Counted from the first letter of the stretch, positions 18,168 to 29,782 are shown. The stretch is 64,000 nt of DNA from Streptomyces sp. ISL-10 (GCF_018614575.1 NZ_JAGGOJ010000008.1:282494-346493), one strand, 5' to 3'. The notes: generated by a model not told the origin, from the letters alone. Translations and numbers: made by a program.

Positions 18168-19409
18168 TCACGGCTCGGGGTCGAGCACGACAGGCAGTTC
18201 CGCGAGGCCGCGGAAGGCAGGGAAGGGAACCTCCATCCACTTCGGCCCACCTGCTGGGTCGGCCAGAGCGATCCCCGGGAACCGGCTGAAGAGGGTGGTG
18301 AGGGCCAGCTGCATCTCCAGCCGCGCCAGAGGTGCGCCCAGGCAGTAGTGGCTGCCGTGGCCGAACCCCAGATGGCCGCTCTGCGCGTTTCCCGGCCGTC
18401 TCACGTCGAACTCGTCCGGGGACTCGAACTTCCGCGGGTCGCGATTCGCGGACAGGAGCGAGATCTGCACCAGGGCGCCCTTCGGGATCCGCGTGCCGCC
18501 GATCTCCACGTCCTCGGTCGCGAACCGGAACGTCGCGCTCTCCACCGAGCCGTCGTAGCGCACCAGCTCTTCCACCGCGAGGCCGACCAGCTCCGGGTTC
18601 TCCTGCACGGCACGCAGTTGTGCGGGGCTGGCCAGGAAGTGGTACACGGCATTGCCGATGAGGTACGCGGTCGTCTTGTGACCGGCGAACATCAGCAGGA
18701 ACGCCGTCGAGACCAGCTCGTTCTCCGTGAGGCCGCCGTCCTTGTCCCCGGCCTCGGTGAGCGCGCTGAGCAGGTCCTCGCCGGGGTGCTCACGCTTACG
18801 CGCGATGAGCTCCGTGAAATAGGCGTGGAGGTCCTCCTCCGCCTTCTGCTGGGCCTGCTTGGACTCCTTGCTGAATCCCGTCTGCGCCACCGTGGTGGAC
18901 AGCCGCTGCATGTGGGACCGCTCCTCGGGCGGCACGCCGAGCAGTTCGCAGATCACGATGATCGGCAGCGGGAACGCGAACGCGGGCAGCAGATCCATCG
19001 GCTCCCGGGTCGGGCACCCGTCGAGCAGCTTCTCGACGACGTCCTGGATCTTCGGCCGCAGCGCCTCCACGCGGCGCGGGGTGAATGCGGAGTTGACGAG
19101 CTTGCGCAGCCGGGTGTGCTTGGGCGCGTCGGAGTTGAGCATGTTGTCGTCCAGCGAGACGGACGAGTCACCGAAGATCCTCCGGTAGGCGTCCATGGCC
19201 CCGTACATGTCCTTGCTCAGCCGGGGGTCGGACAGAGCGGCCCGGGCGTCCTCGTACCGTGTGATCAGGTACGTATCGACGCCGTGCGGCGGCTTCATCG
19301 GGCAGACGGGCGCCGTGTCCCGGAGGGAGGCGTACACCGGGTACGGGTTCCGCCGGAAATCGGCGGTACATTGCTCGGCTGCGGTCACGGGGTCTTGCGT
19401 CGTGGTCAC
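18168..19409 (-). CDS. Cytochrome P450 with atypical I-helix
   Basis: A 413-residue soluble class I bacterial P450, starting at GTG 19409 after aggagccgtcc. Landmarks: C-helix HTRLR (98-102), I-helix LLMFAGHKTTAYLIG with AGHKTT at 242-247, ExxR in the K-helix (281-284), and the haem loop FGHGSHYCLG (349-358) with axial Cys356. Most relatives have an acid before the Thr in the I-helix (AGHETT); here it is Lys246's neighbour Lys245, so the usual proton-delivery acid is missing. The gene overlaps the amidohydrolase by four bases (GTGA) and ends the operon. No ferredoxin gene is adjacent. Substrate unknown. Confidence 0.93.
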   Translation of the reverse strand: MTTTQDPVTAAEQCTADFRRNPYPVYASLRDTAPVCPMKPPHGVDTYLITRYEDARAALSDPRLSKDMYGAMDAYRRIFGDSSVSLDDNMLNSDAPKHTRLRKLVNSAFTPRRVEALRPKIQDVVEKLLDGCPTREPMDLLPAFAFPLPIIVICELLGVPPEERSHMQRLSTTVAQTGFSKESKQAQQKAEEDLHAYFTELIARKREHPGEDLLSALTEAGDKDGGLTENELVSTAFLLMFAGHKTTAYLIGNAVYHFLASPAQLRAVQENPELVGLAVEELVRYDGSVESATFRFATEDVEIGGTRIPKGALVQISLLSANRDPRKFESPDEFDVRRPGNAQSGHLGFGHGSHYCLGAPLARLEMQLALTTLFSRFPGIALADPAGGPKWMEVPFPAFRGLAELPVVLDPEP

Positions 19410-20413
19410 GGACGGCTCCTGAGGTCGAAGAGTGCCTCGGCGTTGCCGCCGAGGATGAGCTGCTGGGACGCCTTGTCCACGGGCAGCTTCTCGATCATGC
19501 GGATGAGGTCCTCCAACGGCGCGGACAACGGTGGTGAGTCGCTGCCGAACAGCATCCGTTCGGGTCCGAGGACCTCCGCGTTGAGGCTCAGGTGCGCCGG
19601 GCTGAACGGGCTGGTGTCGACGTACATCCGCTGCAGGGCCGCGGCCGGGTCGGCCGACGGCACGAGGGCCGCCGGCCGGTCGGACGCTGGCCGGTCTGAC
19701 GCCGGCGGATCTGACGCCGACGGGGCGGAGGGCGGCGCTCCGCCGCCCCAGTGGCGGGGGCGCGCCGCCGTCTGGAGGCGTTCCGGCAGCAGCGCCATCG
19801 CGCCGCCGCCGGTCGCGCCGATCAGCCGCAGGCCGGGGTACTTGTCCAGCCACCCCGCGAACGCGATCATGGCCATGCCCAGGGTGACGTCGCCGAACCG
19901 GCCGATCTGCTCGACGAAGCCGATGGTGTCCACACCCTCCGTGCCGATCGGTTCGGCCGGTGCGTGCACCAGGACCGGGACTTTTGCCTCCGCGGCCAGC
20001 GCGAAGAAGGAGTCCGCCCGCGGCGAGCCGAGCAGCTCGCCGTGGACGCTGGAAGTGGTGATCAGGCCGACGAAGGCGGGGTCCGCCAAGGTCTCCCGCA
20101 CCCCTTCCAGATGATCGTCGTCGCCGAACGGGTTGGCGTATACGTACCCGCGCAACTGGTCCGGGAACGAGGAGATCAGACCCGACATCCAGGTGTGGAA
20201 ACCACGCAGCCGGTCGCGCGGCTGCTTGTAGTTGTCGACGCCGGGGACCCGCGCCATCGCGCCGGCGCCCACCGGGCTGCCGATGATGGTGAGGTCGATC
20301 CCGGCCCGTGCGCGGGCCGCGAGCATTCCGTCGACGTCGGTCAGGCTCGGAGGCATGGGGAAGCGTTTGGCTGCCTCCGGTGGGGACAGATGTCCGTGGA
20401 TGTCGATGATCAT
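19406..20413 (-). CDS. Amidohydrolase-2 / ACMSD-like metal hydrolase
   Basis: A 335-residue TIM-barrel protein. The metal-binding HxH is at residues 6-8 (IIDIHGHLSPPEA), with VLVHAPAEP, LIGATGGGAMALLPERL and the C-terminal Asp motif RMLFGSDSPPLSAP. The group includes alpha-amino-beta-carboxymuconate-semialdehyde decarboxylases and ring-fission hydrolases, often in aromatic breakdown. An internal Ser/Asp/Pro/Ala repeat (about 235-260) is an unusual loop. It overlaps both neighbours by four bases, so translation is coupled. Confidence 0.88.
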   Translation of the reverse strand: MIIDIHGHLSPPEAAKRFPMPPSLTDVDGMLAARARAGIDLTIIGSPVGAGAMARVPGVDNYKQPRDRLRGFHTWMSGLISSFPDQLRGYVYANPFGDDDHLEGVRETLADPAFVGLITTSSVHGELLGSPRADSFFALAAEAKVPVLVHAPAEPIGTEGVDTIGFVEQIGRFGDVTLGMAMIAFAGWLDKYPGLRLIGATGGGAMALLPERLQTAARPRHWGGGAPPSAPSASDPPASDRPASDRPAALVPSADPAAALQRMYVDTSPFSPAHLSLNAEVLGPERMLFGSDSPPLSAPLEDLIRMIEKLPVDKASQQLILGGNAEALFDLRSRP

Positions 20414-21297
20414 GTGTGGGTTCCCGGTTCCGGTGTGACTGCTCGGGCGACCGCGGCGCAGTCCTCGTCACCGAACCCCTGCTCGGTGGCGCGGGCGTGG
20501 GTCTCCGCGGCTGCGGCGGTGAGCGGAAGGCGCAGGCCTGCCGCCGCCGCCTGCTCCGTAGCGAGCATGAGGTCCTTCGCCATCAGGCGCAGCCGGAAGT
20601 CCGGCTCGTCGAAACGTCCGGCGGCCAGGCGCCGCGACTTGAACGCCATGACCGGCGAGGCGAAGCCGCTGCCCGCGATCGTTGTGAGCACGAGCTGCTG
20701 GTCGAGGCCGGAGACGGCTGCCAGTTCGGCTGCCTCGGCCATGGCCTGCACCTCTATCCCCATGAGGAGATTGAGGAGCAGCTTCATCCGCATGCCGGAA
20801 CCGAGTGCGCCCAGATGGACGACCTCCTTGCCCAGCATCTCCAGCAGCGGTCGGCCGGCGGTGAAGACGCGCTCCTCGCCGCCGACGAACAGCCGCAGTT
20901 CGCCGTCGCGGGCGTGGTCGCGATTGCCGAGCATGCCGACGTCCATGACGGAGGGTACGTCCCCAGCGAGACGGACGACCTCCTCGGGGGCGACGGTGCT
21001 GGCGCAGATCAGGGCGCCGGGGTAGGTCCCTCTGGCCAGGACGCCGTCCGGGCCGCGCAGCACGGCATCGAGGGCTTCGGCGTCGGCGACTGTACAGATG
21101 GCGGCGCTCGTGCCCTCGACGGCTTCGCTCGGGCAGTCGGCGGCGACGGCGCCGGCCCTGGCGAGCGGCTCGGTCCGCTCCGCGGTGCGGTTCCAGACCC
21201 GCACCCGTATGCCTTGCGCGATGAGGCGCGTGGCCAGGCCGGTGCCCATCGTGCCGAGACCGAGGACGGCGACGGGGCCCTGGGCGGTGCGCGTCAT
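20410..21297 (-). CDS. NAD(P)-dependent beta-hydroxyacid dehydrogenase family oxidoreductase
   Basis: A 295-residue protein of the 3-hydroxyisobutyrate dehydrogenase group. Rossmann GLGTMG lies at 13-18, WNRT after the second strand favours NADP, and the catalytic signature GSGMRMKLLLN places Lys172 and Asn176. The chosen ATG 21297 overlaps the upstream gene's stop by four bases. The usual substrate-binding D-A-P-V-S-G motif is replaced by DVGMLGNRDHARDGELRLFV, so the substrate may be unusual or the enzyme may be an imine or other reductase. Confidence 0.88.
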   Translation of the reverse strand: MTRTAQGPVAVLGLGTMGTGLATRLIAQGIRVRVWNRTAERTEPLARAGAVAADCPSEAVEGTSAAICTVADAEALDAVLRGPDGVLARGTYPGALICASTVAPEEVVRLAGDVPSVMDVGMLGNRDHARDGELRLFVGGEERVFTAGRPLLEMLGKEVVHLGALGSGMRMKLLLNLLMGIEVQAMAEAAELAAVSGLDQQLVLTTIAGSGFASPVMAFKSRRLAAGRFDEPDFRLRLMAKDLMLATEQAAAAGLRLPLTAAAAETHARATEQGFGDEDCAAVARAVTPEPGTHT

Positions 21298-21632
21298 GAC
21301 TTCTCCTCCACGGTCTCCTTGACGACCCGGAATCGCAGCGACTGCGTCGAGTCGACCCACTTGCGGAGCGGAGCCACCAGTGCTCGATGGTCCTCACTCT
21401 GCTGCCAGGCGAAGAAGTGTTCGGGCGTCTCCCATTCGCTGGTGATCACCCACAGACGGGAGTCGTCCACCGGTTCCCCCAGCCTTTCGACGAGGTGTCC
21501 GGGGGTACGGGCGACGGATTTCCGCATCTGCTCGTACATCTCCAGGAATCCCTGCTCGCCGCCCTCGATCACACGAACCGCGAAAACCACCGACAGCTTT
21601 TCGGCCGTTCGGCCGTTCTGCACAGTGCCCAT
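21294..21632 (-). CDS. ABM-domain (antibiotic biosynthesis monooxygenase-like) protein
   Basis: A 112-residue ferredoxin-like-fold protein (SVVFAVRVIEGGEQGFLEMY, RKSVARTPGHLVERLGEPVD, SRLWVITSEWETPEHFFAW, HRALVAPLRKWVDS). ABM proteins are cofactor-free quinone-forming oxygenases or small-molecule-binding partners. It opens the four-gene coupled operon, with gaggaggagac before ATG 21632. In this operon it may act on the same aromatic or polyketide-like compound as the P450. Confidence 0.85.
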   Translation of the reverse strand: MGTVQNGRTAEKLSVVFAVRVIEGGEQGFLEMYEQMRKSVARTPGHLVERLGEPVDDSRLWVITSEWETPEHFFAWQQSEDHRALVAPLRKWVDSTQSLRFRVVKETVEEKS

Positions 21633-22107
21633 GTCTCCTCCTCATGGTGAGATCCAGCAGGACACGCTTTCCAAGGACTCATGGCCTCCGGGGCGGCGCA
21701 ACTCCCCTGCGCGCGCCGCCCAGTGGGGAGAAGGGCTTTGCTCCGCTTTTTAGCCCGTCCGGGTGACTCCGGAAGGGGCACCTCGCCGGGGCTGATTTGA
21801 GCACGTCGCCGGGGCTGATTCGAGCGCCTCGCCCAAAACGCGCCTACGAATGCAGGAACGGCAAACGGACGCTTTCTCTCGAATGCGGAACACAGGCGCA
21901 TGGGCCGGCGGTCCGGCGGCCTGCGCCTCTCGCGAAGAGACCCGCTGCGCCATCCGCCGATGACCCACTGGCCGACGTGAGCGCGCTCAGGCCCGGCACA
22001 CAGCTCGGCCCACCGCGCGGCTACCGCGCGGTGGGCCATGGCCAGGTGGGGACGTGCTCCCAGAAGGGCCGTCGCCTGTGATGCCGACGGCCCTCGTGGC
22101 TGCTTTG
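21633..22107. other. Intergenic region upstream of the P450 operon
   Basis: About 475 bases between the acyl-CoA dehydrogenase stop and the ABM start, probably holding the operon promoter. A 20-bp direct repeat (listed separately) lies about 150 bases before the ABM start. No gene is supported; the long minus-strand frame here is low complexity. Confidence 0.45.
21783..21825. repeat. Two 20-bp direct repeats, 23-bp period
   Basis: The element tcgccggggctgattngagc occurs at 21783-21802 and 21806-21825 with a single mismatch. A 23-bp period is close to two helical turns, as for tandem sites of a DNA-binding protein. Confidence 0.8.
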
Positions 22108-23826
22108 TTACGGCGCCATCTCGTACGCTCCGGACAGTGCCTCGACACGCTCCCAGACGCGCGCCGAACGCGCTTCGTCCACCACGGGGCGCCGGACCGC
22201 GCCGAGTGCCCAATGCTGCTGTTGCGCGGTGGCGGAGTCCTTGCCGTGCAGTTCGACGGCGTGCGCCGAGAAGTCGCGTACGAGGACGGAGAACAGTTCG
22301 TCGAGCACGTCTTCGTCCAAGCCCGTCAGGCGGGCCTGCTCCAGAATCAGCTGTCCGTGCACCACCAGCGCGAACAGCTGGCCGACGGAGAGAAGGAGAT
22401 CGAGATCGCGGCTCTGCTCCTCGTCAGGGGCGGCGGTGGTGACGAAATCGCACAGGAGGTCGGCCTGTTCGCGGAAGCGGGCGACATTGGGCACCTCCGC
22501 GTACGCGTCATAGGCGGTGCGCCAGTCGTGGAAGCGCACGGAACCAAGGCCGCGGGCCGGTCCCTGCCGGAAGAGGAACGTGTCGTCGGCCGCGTCGAGG
22601 CGGGTCGGTACAGGCGCGTACTCGGCCGGGTCCAGCAGGTGGTTGCGCATGAACTTGAGGATCAGCGCGAGGTTCACGTGGACCGTGCCCTCGAGCTTGG
22701 GCAGCCCTCGGATCTCGACGGCGGCCTGGGCGAAGTAGGTGTCCTTCTCGAAGCCCTTGGCGGCGATGACGTCCCACAGGAGGTCGATGACCTTCTCGCC
22801 CTCCGTGGTCACCTTCATCTTCGTCATCGGGTTGAACAGCAGGTAGCGGCGGTCGTCGGGGCCGGCCGAGCGGAAGTAGTCGACGGCGCGGTCGCTGAAC
22901 AGCTTCATCCCGACGAGTCGCACGTACGCGTCGGCCAGTTCGCGGCGAACATGCGGGAAGGCGGTGACGGGGCGTCCGTAGAGGATGCGGTTGTGCGCGT
23001 GGGTGACGGCCTCGTACATCGCGTGCTCGCAGATGCCGATCGAGGCGGTGCAGAGATTGAACTTGCCGACGTTGACGGTGTTGAGGGCGGCGTCGAAGGC
23101 GGCGCGGCCGGTGTGCAGGACGTCGTCGGGACCGACCGGGTAGTCATCGAGGCGGAACTCGCTGACGTACTTGGAGGAGTCGACGACGTTCTTCACGAGG
23201 TGGTACGCGGGGTGGCGGCTGTCGGCGGCGAAGAAGACGTAGCCGTCCGGGCCCTCGATGTCGGTGCGGCGGCCGAAGACGGAGACGAGTCCGGCAGCGT
23301 TGCCATTGCCGATGTAGTACTTGGAACCACTGGCCCGGAAGCCACCGTCGCCGTCGGGTTCCAGCAGCATGTCGGTGGAGTAGATGTCGGCGCCGTGGCT
23401 CTTCTCGGACAGTCCGAAGGCGAACACCTCGCCCTGGGAGAGAAGCTCCGCCGCGCGGGTACGGGCGGCAAAGTTGTCGCTCTGCCAGACCGGGCCGAGA
23501 CCGAGGATGGTCACCTGCCACGCGTACCAGTAGTCCAGGCCGTAGAACCCGAAGATCTCGTTGAGTGCGGCGATCCGGGCGGTGTCCCAGCGCTGATCCT
23601 CCCGTCCGGCGGCGGAGGACGGGGTGAGGAAGGTGGCGAACAGCCCTTCCTTGGCGGCGAAGTCGAGGAAATCGCCCAGCCAGGCGCGGCTGCGGTAGTC
23701 CTCGATCAGCCGGCGCTTGCCGCGGTCCTCGAACCATTCCACCGTGGCACGCAGGAGCCTGCGGGTCGCGGGGTCGAAGTGCGCCGGGTCGTAGGTGCGC
23801 GGATTGAACAGCAGCGGGTCGGCCAT
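22108..23826 (-). CDS. Acyl-CoA dehydrogenase/oxidase family flavoprotein
   Basis: A 572-residue protein, longer than the usual 380-400 residue acyl-CoA dehydrogenases. The FAD-binding middle part is visible (EVFAFGLSEKSHGADIYSTD, FRASGSKYYIGNGNAAGLVS, VFFAADSRHPAYHLVKNVVD), then NRILYGRPVTAFPHVRRELA, and the extended helical C-terminal domain typical of acyl-CoA oxidase-like proteins. It lies 65 bases after the PadR gene on the same strand, so PadR probably controls it. The substrate is unknown; it may supply or consume an acyl group for the P450 operon downstream. Confidence 0.88.
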   Translation of the reverse strand: MADPLLFNPRTYDPAHFDPATRRLLRATVEWFEDRGKRRLIEDYRSRAWLGDFLDFAAKEGLFATFLTPSSAAGREDQRWDTARIAALNEIFGFYGLDYWYAWQVTILGLGPVWQSDNFAARTRAAELLSQGEVFAFGLSEKSHGADIYSTDMLLEPDGDGGFRASGSKYYIGNGNAAGLVSVFGRRTDIEGPDGYVFFAADSRHPAYHLVKNVVDSSKYVSEFRLDDYPVGPDDVLHTGRAAFDAALNTVNVGKFNLCTASIGICEHAMYEAVTHAHNRILYGRPVTAFPHVRRELADAYVRLVGMKLFSDRAVDYFRSAGPDDRRYLLFNPMTKMKVTTEGEKVIDLLWDVIAAKGFEKDTYFAQAAVEIRGLPKLEGTVHVNLALILKFMRNHLLDPAEYAPVPTRLDAADDTFLFRQGPARGLGSVRFHDWRTAYDAYAEVPNVARFREQADLLCDFVTTAAPDEEQSRDLDLLLSVGQLFALVVHGQLILEQARLTGLDEDVLDELFSVLVRDFSAHAVELHGKDSATAQQQHWALGAVRRPVVDEARSARVWERVEALSGAYEMAP

Positions 23827-23891
23827 GAAGGTTCGCCTTTCCGGGGGATTGAGAGGTGAAAGGTGCAGTCTGCGGGTGGAGAGGTGGGCGT

Positions 23892-24458
23892 TCAGGCCCG
23901 CGGGAGGGATGCGCCGAGCCTGTGGAGGGTGGCGAGGACGTCGTCGAGCCAGGCGATCGTCATCCGCTCGTACGCGATGCCGCCGCGCAGCACGACATGC
24001 TGCAGTTCCTGACCGGCGTCGGGCCGGGCAGGGGCATCGGGACCGGTGAAGTCCCGCGATTCACCGGCGAGATAGTGCGCGAGGCGGTCGCTGTGCACCT
24101 GCCGATGCCGCTCGACCTCGCGGAGCAGGGCGGCCGGGTCGTCGAAGGCCGCGCCGCGGATCTTCACGGCCAGGTCGTGACGGAGGCTCTCCGGTTCGAT
24201 CGGCTCGTGCAGCCACTGGGAGAGTGCGGCGCGGCCGAGGCCGGCGACGGAGTACTCCTTCTTGTCCGGCCGGCCCTGCTGCGGCACCTCGCGGAGATCG
24301 AGCAGGCCGTCGCTCTCCATGCGCTTGAGAACGCGATAGATCTGCTGATGGGTGGCGGTCCAGAAGTATCCGATGGACCGGTCGAACCTCCGGGCCAGCT
24401 CATAGCCGGAGCCCGGCCGCTCCAGCAGAGAGACGAGGATCGCGTGTTCGAGCGCCAT
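23892..24458 (-). CDS. PadR-family transcriptional repressor
   Basis: A 188-residue protein with the N-terminal PadR winged helix (MALEHAILVSLLERPGSGYE, LARRFDRSIGYFWTATHQQI, YRVLKRMESDGLLDLREVPQ, GRPDKKEYSVAGLGRAALSQ) and a C-terminal helical dimerisation domain (ALLREVERHRQVHSDRLAHY). PadR proteins often respond to phenolic acids or antibiotics. It is the first gene of an apparent operon with the acyl-CoA dehydrogenase and has a palindrome just upstream for autoregulation. Confidence 0.9.
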   Translation of the reverse strand: MALEHAILVSLLERPGSGYELARRFDRSIGYFWTATHQQIYRVLKRMESDGLLDLREVPQQGRPDKKEYSVAGLGRAALSQWLHEPIEPESLRHDLAVKIRGAAFDDPAALLREVERHRQVHSDRLAHYLAGESRDFTGPDAPARPDAGQELQHVVLRGGIAYERMTIAWLDDVLATLHRLGASLPRA

Positions 24459-24470
24459 GCCGCAATCGTT

Positions 24471-24490
24471 CTATGCAACTCGTTGCATAG
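24471..24490. promoter_or_regulatory. Palindromic PadR operator
   Basis: ctatgcaac-tc-gttgcatag is a perfect 9-bp inverted repeat with a 2-base centre, 12 bases before the PadR start codon. This is the size and place expected for a PadR autorepression site. Confidence 0.8.
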
Positions 24491-25043
24491 ACAAGGGGTC
24501 GTGCCCGGGTGAGACGCGGCTCACTCGGAGCAGCCGGCCCAGCTGTCGCGGCACATAGGGGGATAGCTCTGCGCCGTGAGCGCGAGGCAGCCGGCGAAGC
24601 CGGCCGCCGGCCTTCGACTGCGCCGCCCACCGACCGCGCAGCACGGTCGAACGCCGCATCGACAAGATCACGCAATAGCGCGGCAGGGGGCTCGCCCCGG
24701 ACCCACAGCAGAGCGATCCTCGCGATCGGCCCCGGAGGCTGTCCACCGCCGATCCTCGGTCACTGCCGCTTGATCGTCTTTTGGGTCTCGGCACTCGACC
24801 AATGGGCGACAGGAACGATTCGCCGCGGCTCGGCACCGCCTCAAAGGATGCCGCATGCTCTTCTTACCAGTTCAAGGGCGCTATGTCGTCGGCATACAGA
24901 GGCTGTCGTTATTTCAGGTGAAGCCCGACGTCATCATGCGGCTCGGGCGATGGGTCGTTCTACCCTCTTATCGCACTCGAGCAGTTCCGGACATTTGTGT
25001 CCTCCCCCTTTTTCAACTTTCATCACCGAACCGAGGGGTTCGC
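24491..25043. other. Divergent intergenic region before the diguanylate cyclase gene
   Basis: About 550 bases with the divergent promoters of PadR (minus) and the cyclase (plus). The part just before 25044 is locally AT-rich (cccctttttcaactttc), possibly a promoter or upstream element. No gene is supported; the frame is open upstream of 25044 but lacks a ribosome site. Confidence 0.4.
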
Positions 25044-26927
25044 ATGCTGCATATGGCAGGGGTGGGCAAGGCCCTGTGCGTGGGCTCTGCGGCCGCCGTG
25101 GCCGTGGGAGGGGGTACGGCGGCTGCGTTCCTTGGGGCCGGCATAGGGGTGCCGGCTGCACACGGGCTCGCTGCTGTTTCCCTCCTTGCACGTGCACGAA
25201 CGGTCTCCGGCAGGGTGCGTCTTCGCCTGCTGCTGCTTGCCGTTTCGGTGGCAGCAGGCGGTCTTCACCACCTGTTGACAGGCCAGCTTCTTTCAGGGAC
25301 CGGCCGCTCTGGTGGTGTCCTGCGCCTCGTGGTGCAACTGCTGACGGTCACCGGCATCACCACGTGTCTGGCGCTGGGTGTGACCGGATTGGTGGTGGCT
25401 GCCGCGGACAGCGGCACACCGCTGATCTGGTTACGCCGGCTCCTGGACAGCTGGATGATCGCAGCGTCGCTGCTCACGCTGTGCTGGGTGCTTCTGTTGC
25501 ATCGCGCTGATCAAGGCGGCGACATGTTCGGATCCTTGGAGGATCTCGCACGGGTGGTCACGGACATCCTTGTACTGGGCCTTCTGATCGCTTTGCATTT
25601 CTGCCTCAAACCCGGGGAGCGCACAGCAGTCATCACGGCGGCCATTGCCCTCGTCATCCTGACGGCGAGCGACATGATGCGCATCCTCTTGCCGGTGCCG
25701 GGCATCTGGGGCGGGATTCCTCTCGCCGCGATCTGCTCGATCACCGGATTGTTCCTCGTCACCGCCACGCCGTGGATGCCTGGCGGCGCCACCGCCATAG
25801 GAGTCGACAAGCGGGAGATGCCTGTCGTCGCCGTAGTGGCGGCCTTCGTGCCTGTGGTCGTCTGCGCCCTCGTCATGGCGGCCCACACTCTTGCCGGTGG
25901 CCGTACCGACGTGGTGACAGTGGTGCTGGCGGGTTCTGTGCTTCTTGGACTCGGTGCCCGACAAGGCATCGCTCACGCCGACCATCTGCGTATCACACGA
26001 GAGGCCGCCGCCCGTGAGGCCCATTACCGGACAATGGTCGACGGCTCGTGCGACGTGATCACCATCGTCAGCCTGGATGGTCGCGTCCTCTACGTCAGCC
26101 CGGCCGCCCGCGATGTTTTCGGGTACCACCCCCAGGATCTGGTAGGTGCCCGCCTTCCCCTGTACTGCCATCCCGAGGACCGGGCACCGCTGATGCAGGC
26201 CGTGGAGATCCTCCGGCAGGAGGCCGAGTCCGGCATCCGCGGCCCCGGCCGCTGTGTGTCCTGCCGGGTGCGGGCATCCGACGGGCAGTGGCGCCACGTC
26301 GAATCCATGATCAGCCACCACGCCAACGGACTGATCTTCAACAGCCGCGACGTGACCGAACGGATCGCCCTGCAGGCACAGCTGGAACACCTCGCCTTCC
26401 ACGACGGTTTGACCGGCCTGCCCAACCGCGCACTGTTCAGTGACAGAGTCACCCACGCGCTGCAGAAGCGGACCGTCGCTACGGCCCCGCCCGCGGTGCT
26501 CTACGTGGACCTGGACGGCTTCAAAGCCGTCAACGACTCGGCCGGACACGCGACAGGCGACGCTCTGCTCTTCCAGGCTGCCCGCAGACTCCAGTCATCT
26601 GTACGAGCCGCAGACACCGTCGCCCGTCTCGGCGGCGACGAGTTCGCCGCGCTCCTGGAAACAAACGCCGGAACATGTCCTTCCCACACCAGGGAAGTAG
26701 CGGAGCGGATCTTATCCGCACTGTCGAAGCCGTACCGCCTCGGTGACGTCGATGCGGTGGTCTCGGCTTCCATGGGCATCGCGGTAGCCACTCCAGGGAT
26801 CACACCAGAGCAACTCCTGCACCACGCAGACCTCGCGATGTACGAGGCCAAAGCCGCAGGAAAAGGCTGCATCCGCACGTACCGGCCGCAGCCGGAGACC
26901 ATCTGGAGCACCACGCTGCACCGCTGA
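25044..26927 (+). CDS. Membrane PAS-GGDEF diguanylate cyclase
   Basis: A 627-residue protein from ATG 25044 (gaggggttcgc upstream). Eight or more hydrophobic segments fill residues 1-320, then a PAS domain (HYRTMVDGSCDVITIVSLDG, YVSPAARDVFGYHPQDLVGA) and a GGDEF domain. The active-site GGDEF is intact at 530-534, and R-A-A-D at 521-524 is the product-inhibition I-site, so it should make cyclic di-GMP under feedback control. No EAL domain follows. In Streptomyces c-di-GMP sets the timing of development through BldD. The membrane and PAS parts suggest it senses a small ligand or redox state. Confidence 0.93.
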   Translation: MLHMAGVGKALCVGSAAAVAVGGGTAAAFLGAGIGVPAAHGLAAVSLLARARTVSGRVRLRLLLLAVSVAAGGLHHLLTGQLLSGTGRSGGVLRLVVQLLTVTGITTCLALGVTGLVVAAADSGTPLIWLRRLLDSWMIAASLLTLCWVLLLHRADQGGDMFGSLEDLARVVTDILVLGLLIALHFCLKPGERTAVITAAIALVILTASDMMRILLPVPGIWGGIPLAAICSITGLFLVTATPWMPGGATAIGVDKREMPVVAVVAAFVPVVVCALVMAAHTLAGGRTDVVTVVLAGSVLLGLGARQGIAHADHLRITREAAAREAHYRTMVDGSCDVITIVSLDGRVLYVSPAARDVFGYHPQDLVGARLPLYCHPEDRAPLMQAVEILRQEAESGIRGPGRCVSCRVRASDGQWRHVESMISHHANGLIFNSRDVTERIALQAQLEHLAFHDGLTGLPNRALFSDRVTHALQKRTVATAPPAVLYVDLDGFKAVNDSAGHATGDALLFQAARRLQSSVRAADTVARLGGDEFAALLETNAGTCPSHTREVAERILSALSKPYRLGDVDAVVSASMGIAVATPGITPEQLLHHADLAMYEAKAAGKGCIRTYRPQPETIWSTTLHR

Positions 26928-27042
26928 ACTCGCGCGCCGGTTGACTGCGCCCAGGCCCTGGCGGTGGTTGCTGCGGGGGACGTGACGTGGCGGGCTGACC
27001 GTGGGCGCAGCTCGTCACCGCCCCTTGACGGATCCCGGGAAC

Positions 27043-27075
27043 GTCCCGGCCGGCCGATGAGCGGCCGACCGGGAC
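27043..27075. terminator. Bidirectional stem-loop between the cyclase gene and katG
   Basis: A 14-bp stem with one mismatch (27043-27056 with 27062-27075) and a 5-base loop lies between the two convergent stop codons. It would terminate transcription from both sides. Confidence 0.8.
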
Positions 27076-27082
27076 ATCGGAC

Positions 27083-29782
<2,700 letters not shown>

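Noticed and set aside
19410..20471. Fusion of a long N-terminal region to the P450 frame
   Set aside because: The open frame is an artefact over the amidohydrolase gene; a GTG with a ribosome site starts the P450 at 19409.
22054..23859. A 601-codon plus-strand frame opposite the acyl-CoA dehydrogenase gene
   Set aside because: Composition is Val/Glu/Gly/Asp-rich mirror sequence with no family features; the minus strand encodes a clear flavoprotein.
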